Shown here: positions 1 through 5,058 of the stretch, one piece after another
Numbering within the stretch: position 1 is the first letter of the stretch
Layout: the number at the start of each line of letters is the position of its first letter
NCBI GenBank assembly: GCA_964396845.1
Contig: CAYNGH010000145.1
Span: 1-8,477 of the forward strand
Direction: 5' to 3'
DNA length: 8,477 nucleotides
Source of the DNA: CAYNGH01 sp964396845
GTDB taxonomy: Bacteria; Vulcanimicrobiota; JAJTBE01; CAYNGH01
Program-made: the position numbers and the translations under genes
The notes under the pieces: model-generated
The model's input: the letters and a program-made list of their open reading frames with translations, nothing else
What the model was told of the DNA's origin: nothing
Databases searched by the model: none

Positions 1-392
1 TCATTCTGTTGGGAGTCTGTCCCCGGCTGGGTGCTTTAATCTCAGTGATGCCAGTGCCGGTTCTGGGGGGAGCAGGGCTGGTCATGTTCGGCATGGTGGC
101 AGTGGCTGGAATGAACGGCCTCAGAGAGATTGAACCTACAAATCGCAACATGCTCATATACTGCCTTGCCCTGGTAATGGGTATGGCAGTTGTGACAAGG
201 CCGGAAATCCTGGCTAATTTTCCCGTCCTGTTGCAGATGCTTCTAAGCTCGGGTATTACTACCGGGGCAATTGTGGCGGTGGCTCTGAATCTGCTTCTAC
301 CGGGAAGGACTTTCGATCAAAGCCTGGCAGATGAAAACCCCCCTGCTGAAGATCATTCCACCGGAGTTACTAGGACAGGGCAGGCATCATAA
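1..392 (+). CDS. NCS2-family purine (xanthine/urate-type) permease, C-terminal fragment
   Basis: This is the 3' end of a gene that begins left of the window; the reading frame starts at base 3 and stops at TAA 390-392. About 130 residues are visible. They include the conserved NCS2 segment P-V-L-G-G-A followed by L-V-M-F-G, then two hydrophobic membrane segments, and the late motif S-S-G-I-T-T-G-A leading into L-N-L-L-L-P. That combination is typical of the purine branch (xanthine, uric acid, PbuX/UacT-like) of nucleobase:cation symporters rather than uracil permeases. The protein would sit in the inner membrane and import a purine base with a cation. After the last helix there is a short hydrophilic tail of about 28 residues. 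The substrate cannot be fixed because the substrate-binding helices lie outside the window. A nucleoside phosphorylase homologue lies 1.35 kb downstream, which fits purine salvage, although a minus-strand gene separates them. Confidence 0.85.
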   Translation, partial: ILLGVCPRLGALISVMPVPVLGGAGLVMFGMVAVAGMNGLREIEPTNRNMLIYCLALVMGMAVVTRPEILANFPVLLQMLLSSGITTGAIVAVALNLLLPGRTFDQSLADENPPAEDHSTGVTRTGQAS

Positions 393-397
393 CAGCT

Positions 398-423
398 AAA
401 AAAAAAGCTCCCCACAGGGAGCT
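398..423 (-). terminator. Rho-independent terminator of the ankyrin lipoprotein gene
   Basis: A perfect 7-bp inverted repeat, AGCTCCC (406-412) and GGGAGCT (417-423), encloses a CACA loop. Read on the minus strand it is followed directly by a run of nine T (complement of the A run at 398-406, the last overlapping the stem). It lies 14 bases past the minus-strand stop codon at 438-440. On the plus strand the hairpin is preceded by A but followed by GGGAGAAGTC, with no T tract, so it would be a weak terminator for the converging permease gene. Confidence 0.88.
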
Positions 424-437
424 GGGAGAAGTCTTAT

Positions 438-1469
438 TTACTGGTTATCAGCTGGCTGATTATTTCTGCCCTGGGATGAACCGTCGCCGGGAGGCCTTCC
501 CTGGGATGAACCGTCGCCGGGAGGCCTTCCCTGGGATGAACCGTCGCCGGGTTGTCTGCTCTGGGATCTTTTCAAGGCTTCCAGATCCAGGGGTTTTCCT
601 TCTATCAGGTCCTTGAGTTCTTTCTTTTCTTCATCGGTAATAGTGGCTCTCAGTTCCTTGCGGGCAAGAAACTTGATTCGCCTTTCCCTCATTTCCCGCA
701 AGGCAGCTTCTCTGTTTGTTTCCCTGGATTTGACAATTTCTGCGCGGGTAACCCCTCCATTTTTCTTGAGGAAATCAGCAAAAGCCTGTTGGTTTCTGGA
801 AATTGCCAGATCCATTGCCGTGACACTGTTGATGTTGGGCATGTTAATGTCGGCCTCTTTGTCGATAAGCAACTGGGCTGCTTTGATTTTTCCCTGTATG
901 GCTGTCCAGTGAAGGGGAGTCTGGCCTCTGCGGTCCCTGGCATTTACATCTGCCTTGTGTTCTATCAGTTTCTTCATTACCGGCAGGTTTTCCCGGATTG
1001 CCGCCATGTGCAGGGGAGTAAGACCCAGAGCATCGACGGCGTTGACATCTGCCTTGTTTTTGATTAGCAGTTCCGTGGCCTCCATATGTCCCCGGTCCGC
1101 CGCATAATGAAGGGGAGTCCGTTTTGTCTGGTCGGTTATGTTAATGGTTGCGCCTTTTTCAATCAAAAAATTCATGGCTCCAATCTTGTTGTCTGCCGAG
1201 GCAAGGTGAAGAGCTGCGTAACCCTGGTTGGGCTCCTTCCGCCCCTTCATGTTGAGGAGCTGGGGTTTGAAGTAGAGAATCTCCTTTATCGCTATGTTGT
1301 CGCCTCTTTGGGATGCGAAGAGGAGATCTTCTATCTTGGGATCATATTGAGCTGCAGTGGGGGAGGGCGTGGCCTCCTGAGTGGGAGTCGGCTGAGGATC
1401 CGGTTTTTTTGTGCAGGAGTTGACTGTCACCAGCACCAGCAGGATCAAGAATAGCATGATTTTTTTCAT
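438..1469 (-). CDS. Ankyrin-repeat lipoprotein
   Basis: The product is 343 residues. It starts with a lipoprotein signal: Lys-Lys, a hydrophobic core at residues 4-16, then V-N-S-C with Cys19 as the likely lipidated residue. A Pro/Thr-rich tether follows at about 23-40. Residues 45-238 hold ankyrin repeats: one degenerate unit near 45-74, then units opening with A-A-L-H (85-88), T-P-L-H (118-121), T-P-L-H (151-154), T-P-L-H (184-187) and a diverged last unit, T-A-M-D (217-220). Inter-repeat A-D-V-N or A-x-I-N turns recur every 33 residues. Residues 240-303 are highly charged and probably helical. The C-terminus (306-335) is three copies of a Pro-Gly-Asp-Gly-Ser-Ser-Gln-Gly-Arg unit. Ankyrin repeats normally bind proteins, so this is probably an envelope-anchored binding module; the partner is unknown. 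The start is supported by AAAGGAG nine to ten bases upstream of ATG. It is transcribed alone, with its own terminator. Confidence 0.9.
   Translation of the reverse strand: MKKIMLFLILLVLVTVNSCTKKPDPQPTPTQEATPSPTAAQYDPKIEDLLFASQRGDNIAIKEILYFKPQLLNMKGRKEPNQGYAALHLASADNKIGAMNFLIEKGATINITDQTKRTPLHYAADRGHMEATELLIKNKADVNAVDALGLTPLHMAAIRENLPVMKKLIEHKADVNARDRRGQTPLHWTAIQGKIKAAQLLIDKEADINMPNINSVTAMDLAISRNQQAFADFLKKNGGVTRAEIVKSRETNREAALREMRERRIKFLARKELRATITDEEKKELKDLIEGKPLDLEALKRSQSRQPGDGSSQGRPPGDGSSQGRPPGDGSSQGRNNQPADNQ
469..551. repeat. Exact 30-bp tandem repeat, about 2.8 copies
   Basis: The unit beginning CTGGGATGAACCGTCGCCGG recurs at 471, 501 and 531 with no mismatches through base 551; the last copy is incomplete. 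The period is 30, so the ankyrin lipoprotein frame is kept, and each unit encodes ten residues (R/Q-P-P-G-D-G-S-S-Q-G type) near the C-terminus. Perfect nucleotide identity between copies points to recent expansion or ongoing slippage or recombination rather than old duplication. Confidence 0.95.
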
Positions 1470-1746
1470 TGGCGCTCTCTCCTTTGGAAATATGTCGGGC
1501 CTGTCTGTTTAAAGACAATATTATTATTTAATGAACACTCATGTGTAATACCGCAGTATCGACAGTTTTATTCCCCATGCTGTTTCGACACATTTCCAGA
1601 AACTCTTTCTTTGATAATATTCAAAATATTGGCCCCTGGATTCCATAAAAAGATGTTTTATTCTTCGCAGGGAGCCTGGAGGTTTATGAGAAACTTAATC
1701 GAAAATCAATTTTACCCGGAGAGAGATTTTTTGTGGAGGGTTTTTT
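1470..1746. other. AT-rich divergent intergenic region
   Basis: This 277-bp gap separates the minus-strand ankyrin gene from the plus-strand phosphorylase gene, so promoters for both should lie here. I cannot fix either one. The best plus-strand candidate is an extended -10-like TGA-TAATAT at 1612-1620 with no matching -35. Next to it, AATATT occurs twice (1616-1621 and 1625-1630) three bases apart. A 5-bp inverted repeat TGTCT/AGACA lies at 1502-1517. Ribosome binding sites are clear at both ends: complement of 1479-1485 for the ankyrin gene, and GGAGGG at 1735-1740 for the phosphorylase. Confidence 0.5.
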
Positions 1747-2538
1747 ATGAAAATGATGGGGATTATCACTGGAAGCGGTGTTAGAAATTTTGATGAGATC
1801 GAAAAACGGCGCTGGAAGATATATGAAACTCCATATGGCAACCAGCCGTTGTATTCAGGCTACCTGGGAGAAAGACCCGTTGCCTGGATTCCCCGATTTG
1901 GCCTGGAAGAGGAGATGCTCTCCACACAAATCAACCCCAGGGCAATAATATTCGCCCTGGCGGAAGTGGGAGTCAGCTGTATCATCGGCACCACCGCAGT
2001 GGGAATCATCGACAAGGCCATTCCCCTGGCGCATCCCATTTTATTTGACGACCTGTTCTTTATCGAAAATCGTCTTCCCGATGGAACTCCCTGCACTTAT
2101 TTTATTGATGACCAGGGAAAAACCGGCCACTTTGTTTTCAGGAACCCGGTATCCCCGGGGCTGTCCCGGATGGTTCACGATTCCGCCACCGCGGCGGATA
2201 TTGAGATTCAAAAGGGAGGAATCCTGGCCCAGACCCTGGGACCCCGGATGGAAACCGCATCAGAAGTGCGTTTCCTGGGCAGTGTAGGGGCCTGTGCCTT
2301 GACCATGGCCGCGGGATACGAAGTAATCCTTGCCGGAGAGCTGGAGATTCCCTATGTGAGTATCGGATTTGGAATTAATTATGCCACGGGAGTAATGCCC
2401 TGGGAATCTGGAGCAGATGAGATGATTGAGAACAATGCTGAAATCGAGCCGATTACCAGGGAAATGCTGATGGCCATTGCTGATAATCCTGATCTTGACA
2501 ACATCACCTTTGATACAGGACACATAATGAAGACCTGA
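1747..2538 (+). CDS. Purine nucleoside / 5'-methylthio-nucleoside phosphorylase family protein (PNP/MTAP, trimeric type)
   Basis: The product is 263 residues, close to the usual 240-290 for trimeric PNP/MTAP enzymes, which split a purine (thio)nucleoside with phosphate into a free base and sugar-1-phosphate in the cytoplasm. Landmarks in order are: the N-terminal G-S-G phosphate loop (9-11, Ser10); T-P-Y-G (28-31); P-R-F-G (49-52), where most members have P-R-H-G; T-A-V-G (83-86); G-P-R-M-E-T-A-S-E (165-173), matching the PNP pattern GPxxET; and T-M (186-187) followed by Glu192 in the ribose-binding region. I-N-Y-A-T-G (210-215) sits where MTA phosphorylases have T-D-Y-D and methylthioinosine phosphorylases have N-W-A-A-G. 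Glu169 and Asn211 therefore favour a 6-oxopurine substrate over adenine; this is inferred from family knowledge. GGAGGG six bases before ATG 1747 supports this start. Phe51 in place of His is unusual. It may be annotated as MTA phosphorylase by similarity. Confidence 0.85.
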   Translation: MKMMGIITGSGVRNFDEIEKRRWKIYETPYGNQPLYSGYLGERPVAWIPRFGLEEEMLSTQINPRAIIFALAEVGVSCIIGTTAVGIIDKAIPLAHPILFDDLFFIENRLPDGTPCTYFIDDQGKTGHFVFRNPVSPGLSRMVHDSATAADIEIQKGGILAQTLGPRMETASEVRFLGSVGACALTMAAGYEVILAGELEIPYVSIGFGINYATGVMPWESGADEMIENNAEIEPITREMLMAIADNPDLDNITFDTGHIMKT

Positions 2539-2579
2539 TATGTTCTGCCTTATCTGTTCTGTATGTGAACTCTTTGATT

Positions 2580-2609
2580 TTGAAAACTCTTCGTTTTCTG
2601 TGATATAAT
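2580..2609 (+). promoter_or_regulatory. Predicted sigma-70/sigma-A promoter of the cyclase operon
   Basis: TTGAAA (2580-2585, five of six to the -35 consensus), an 18-bp spacer, and a perfect TATAAT (2604-2609) preceded by TGA (2601-2603) make an extended -10. Transcription would start near 2616, leaving a leader of about 30 bases before the start codon at 2649. It lies in the 110-bp gap after the phosphorylase gene, and no other good promoter is seen in the co-directional genes downstream, so it probably drives the whole 2649-8477 set. Confidence 0.75.
2582..2598. promoter_or_regulatory. Inverted repeat over the -35/spacer, candidate operator
   Basis: GAAAAC (2582-2587) and GTTTTC (2593-2598) form a perfect inverted repeat with a five-base centre TCTTC. 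It overlaps the -35 hexamer and the first half of the spacer of the promoter at 2580-2609. AACTCTT also repeats directly at 2568-2574 and 2585-2591, 17 bases apart. The placement suits a repressor or activator site, but no regulator gene is adjacent and the motif is short. Confidence 0.35.
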
Positions 2610-2635
2610 TGAACGAATCCTGATTATTGCTGGCA

Positions 2636-2641
2636 AGGAGG
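2636..2641 (+). promoter_or_regulatory. Ribosome binding site that decides the start at 2649
   Basis: AGGAGG at 2636-2641 ends one base before an ATG at 2643 and seven bases before an in-frame ATG at 2649. Only the second has workable spacing, so translation most likely starts at 2649 and the longer form is two residues too long. Confidence 0.75.
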
Positions 2642-2648
2642 CATGGCT

Positions 2649-3317
2649 ATGGATGATGAGATTGTCAGGGCAGAAGGACTGGGTGTGGAGGAGGAGGATG
2701 ATGATGAAAAGGCAGAAAAGCTGAAGCTCAAGCCCTTGTCACCGGAACGGGCCCAGGAGGTTGCCCGGGAGATGCAGAGTCTGCATGGATTGACAAAGAC
2801 AAGCAAGGCTCCCGGAATCATCCTCGGTCTGGTGGTTGTTCTTGTTGTGATAGGGATCGGTTATTTTATTGTTCGAACCGTGTGGGATGCCAGATTGTCG
2901 GTGGCCCGCCACAATTATTTGTTTGTCCAGAAAAGATATGAGGGCCTCAAAAAGCTCAAGCCAGGCTATGTGAAGACCTTTGCAGATCAGGACAATTCCA
3001 TGCTTTTGCATCAGGCAGCCACTGATGTGGAATCGGCCATGAAGATTCTTCCCTGGGAAGTGGAGCCATATTACCTGCGATACAACATATATGCCCTGGA
3101 ACTGCTGGTGAGGGCCGAAGAACGGAGAGTTTACGGAACCCGTTTTTCCAGAGAGCAAGACGATAAAATAAAAAAACAGATGGAAGATGCCTGGGATGAT
3201 CTGAACAGGGTTGATCCAGGGCTGACCCGGAGCAGGTCATTCAAGGACAAGTATCTTGACATGACAAAAGATGACTTGAACAGGGCTTTGGTGAGAATCT
3301 TCGATGGAGAAGAATAG
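2649..3317 (+). CDS. Single-pass membrane protein of unknown function (first gene of the cyclase operon)
   Basis: I do not recognise this 222-residue protein. The N-terminal 52 residues are hydrophilic and strongly acidic early on (a Glu/Asp cluster at 14-20), followed by a mixed-charge stretch that looks helical. One transmembrane helix spans about 56-77, rich in Val, Ile and Leu. There is no cleavable signal, so the predicted topology is N-in, C-out. The C-terminal part (80-222) is charged and helical. Segments such as A-x-x-D-V-E-S-A-M-K-I-L-P followed by a Tyr-Tyr-rich helix look weakly like tetratricopeptide helices, but I cannot call a TPR domain. It is the promoter-proximal gene and is followed by a 161-base gap with hairpins, so it may be made in excess over the downstream genes. 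It may be an accessory or scaffold for the membrane cyclase; this is guilt by association only. Confidence 0.8.
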   Translation: MDDEIVRAEGLGVEEEDDDEKAEKLKLKPLSPERAQEVAREMQSLHGLTKTSKAPGIILGLVVVLVVIGIGYFIVRTVWDARLSVARHNYLFVQKRYEGLKKLKPGYVKTFADQDNSMLLHQAATDVESAMKILPWEVEPYYLRYNIYALELLVRAEERRVYGTRFSREQDDKIKKQMEDAWDDLNRVDPGLTRSRSFKDKYLDMTKDDLNRALVRIFDGEE

Positions 3318-3320
3318 GAT

Positions 3321-3377
3321 GTTGCCTGGGGCAGATTTTTTTGGGCAGGTGCTTATCTTCTCCGGCAACTTTTTTTT
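3321..3377 (+). terminator. Terminator-like hairpin with T8 inside the operon
   Basis: Just past the TAG stop at 3315-3317, GTTGCC (3321-3326) can pair with GGCAAC (3364-3369), extended by GGGG (3328-3331) with CTCC (3360-3363) across one bulged T. Eight Ts follow directly (3370-3377). The loop is long (28 nt), which weakens it. A competing smaller hairpin TGCC-TGG-GGCA (3323-3333) is followed, two bases later, by seven Ts (3336-3342). Either could cause partial termination between the first and second genes. Confidence 0.45.
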
Positions 3378-3383
3378 GGCCCG

Positions 3384-3420
3384 CCCCGGACACAGATCAA
3401 TCTGATATTAACAGCCGGGG
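3384..3420 (+). other. Second hairpin in the leader of the FecR gene
   Basis: CCCCGG (3384-3389) and CCGGGG (3415-3420) form a perfect 6-bp GC stem. Its 25-nt loop contains a further inverted repeat, CAGAT-CA-ATCTG (3393-3404). No T run follows, so it is not a terminator. It could stabilise the downstream mRNA after processing or compete with the upstream hairpin. The function is not known. Confidence 0.4.
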
Positions 3421-3478
3421 AAAAGGGAATGGATGTTTTGCGTCTAAAGATATTGGACTTTGTATAACAGGAGGGAAA

Positions 3479-5056
3479 ATGGTCAGAAAAAGATTTTATT
3501 TACCAGTCTTATTTGTTGTCATGGTGGTTATTATTGGCATCATGACTGTGTTGGCGGGGCCTGTTTCGGCGCAGGATGCATCTCCCGGAGAAAAAGATGA
3601 TGCATCCCGTTATGATGCCAGTGCTCAGGATCTGATTTATGCTGCGGATGTTCTGTCCATCAGGGGGTCGGGTTTCCGTCTGAAGCGGGTCAGCAGTCCT
3701 CACTGGATGCGGGGCCGTGAAAACATGCCTAATTATGTAAGTGATATTCTGGAAACCGATAAGGATTCCATGGCCTGCATCGAGTTTCTCAACGGCAGTC
3801 AGCTGGGAATAAACAAGGGGACAAAGGTGGAAATTATCTCCACAGCCGGCGTTAGAGATATTACACAGAGAGGTACCGTGGAGAAGGTCATCCTCAAATC
3901 CGGCACCATATGGGCAAAGGTCAGCGGTCAGAAGCAGGAAACCTTCAATGTGGAAACCAGCAAGGGTGTCCTTGGTGTGAAGGGGACTGAATTCGTTGTG
4001 GAGTCAGACCCGGAGCAGGATGAAGAGAAAGTGACAGTGCTGGAAGGCGAAGTGGTCTTTGAGCCGTCCCAGGGGGATTCCCTTTCCATTACTCCCGGCC
4101 AGGAGGTAACCTATGGCAGGGATATGGAGGCAAGGGTTGTGAAAAGAACCATCGATGACCTGAGAAACGCCTTGAACGGAAGGTTCCCCGGTCTGAATCC
4201 TCAGGAGCAGGCTATTGTTTCCATCTTCACTTCCCGGCTGGGACTCCGGGGAATGAGGCATGCCCGGCAAGCCTTGTCAGTGGCCAGCCAGACCATGAGC
4301 CTTGTGGAAAATCCCGAAGAGTTTGTCAAAAGAAGGGCCATATCCGAGGCATCCTCCAGATCACCGGTGAGAATTCCCGGAGGAGTTTTCGGCAGTGGCA
4401 GCAGGCCCAAAAAGGAAGAGCCTCCCAAAAAAATCGAAGGTCTTTCACCCGACGGGGAAACCATAGACACTTATTATCCTCAGTTCAGCTGGGACAAGCA
4501 TGAAAAGGCCGAGGCCTACCAGTTCTTTGTTACCAGAGAGCCTCTGAAACAGGGAGTCCGGAATCCCGGCTATTATGCCTTCGCCCAGGTGAAGGAACAT
4601 AATCTCAAATATGATTACAGCTTCCGTTCATTAAAGCCGGGCTTTACATATTACTGGTCTGTTGTGCCCGTGGACAAAGAAGGAAAGCCTGTTGCACCGG
4701 GGAGCGATCCTGCGGTGATTACCATGGCCTCTTATGAAGAACTGGGAGTGAAGGGACTTCACCCGGCAGGCCCGGTTCCAAAAGCCCCGGGAGAGATGGT
4801 ATTTGACTGGACCCCGGTGGCCGGAGCCGAAAGATACACTGTGGATATCTCCACCAAAGAGGACATGTCGGATCCTGTCATCACCCGGGAAAGTGAAATA
4901 AACTACCTGGTGCTGGATAACCCTCAAGAGATTTTCTCCGGCGATGGAGAGTATTTCTGGCGGGTAATTCCTCATTTTTCCGACGAGGATTCACCGGTAA
5001 TGGGAACATCCACTTCAATGTTCCAGCTTGTGGAGGATGAGGCAGAGGAAAAGTAA
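3479..5056 (+). CDS. Secreted FecR-domain protein with two FN3-like modules
   Basis: The product is 525 residues. Signal peptide: basic V-R-K-R, hydrophobic core 7-27, cleavage probably after V-S-A at 31. The FecR domain spans about 95-213: a D-x-x-S-M-A-x-I-E-F-L-N-G-S-Q start, I-L-K-S-G-T-I-W-A-K-V at 138-148, the hallmark V-E-T-S-K-G-V-L-G-V-K-G-T-E-F at 158-172, and L-E-G-E-V then T-P-G-Q-E-V at 188-210. Residues 220-300 look helical, followed by a Gly/Pro/Lys linker. Two fibronectin-III-like beta modules follow (about 319-415 and 424-518), with repeated F-x-W and Y-x-W-x-V-x-P strands. It lacks the cytoplasmic anti-sigma region of classical FecR, so it is probably a periplasmic or exported binding protein. 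AGGAGG at 3469-3474 sets the start at 3479. It lies two bases before the CHASE2 cyclase gene, a pairing I recall from other bacteria, suggesting it presents the signal sensed by CHASE2. Confidence 0.9.
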   Translation: MVRKRFYLPVLFVVMVVIIGIMTVLAGPVSAQDASPGEKDDASRYDASAQDLIYAADVLSIRGSGFRLKRVSSPHWMRGRENMPNYVSDILETDKDSMACIEFLNGSQLGINKGTKVEIISTAGVRDITQRGTVEKVILKSGTIWAKVSGQKQETFNVETSKGVLGVKGTEFVVESDPEQDEEKVTVLEGEVVFEPSQGDSLSITPGQEVTYGRDMEARVVKRTIDDLRNALNGRFPGLNPQEQAIVSIFTSRLGLRGMRHARQALSVASQTMSLVENPEEFVKRRAISEASSRSPVRIPGGVFGSGSRPKKEEPPKKIEGLSPDGETIDTYYPQFSWDKHEKAEAYQFFVTREPLKQGVRNPGYYAFAQVKEHNLKYDYSFRSLKPGFTYYWSVVPVDKEGKPVAPGSDPAVITMASYEELGVKGLHPAGPVPKAPGEMVFDWTPVAGAERYTVDISTKEDMSDPVITRESEINYLVLDNPQEIFSGDGEYFWRVIPHFSDEDSPVMGTSTSMFQLVEDEAEEK

Positions 5057-5058
5057 TC

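Noticed and set aside
469..551. CRISPR-like array
   Set aside because: The 30-bp units are directly contiguous without spacers and lie in frame inside a coding gene.
552..1454. Plus-strand open frames opposite the ankyrin gene
   Set aside because: They have no ribosome binding sites or recognisable domains, and the minus-strand frame has lipobox, ankyrin repeats, RBS and terminator.
1585..1620. Promoter for the phosphorylase gene from TCGACA (1585-1590) and GATAAT (1613-1618)
   Set aside because: The spacer would be 22 bases, too long for a sigma-70 promoter; only the extended -10-like TGATAATAT remains as a weak possibility.
1616..1630. Paired AATATT palindromes as an operator
   Set aside because: The sequence is low-complexity AT-rich, so two such hexamers close together are weak evidence on their own.
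2643..2648. ATG 2643 as the start of the first operon gene
   Set aside because: It is only one base from the AGGAGG site; the in-frame ATG at 2649 has seven-base spacing.
3438..3468. Internal promoter TTGCGT / TATAAC before the FecR gene
   Set aside because: Poor -35, 19-base spacer, and the transcript would start on top of the ribosome binding site.
3341..3478. Longer FecR-protein form starting at TTG 3341, 46 residues upstream
   Set aside because: No ribosome binding site, the extension runs through the hairpin region, and it would bury the obvious signal peptide that starts at ATG 3479 behind AGGAGG.
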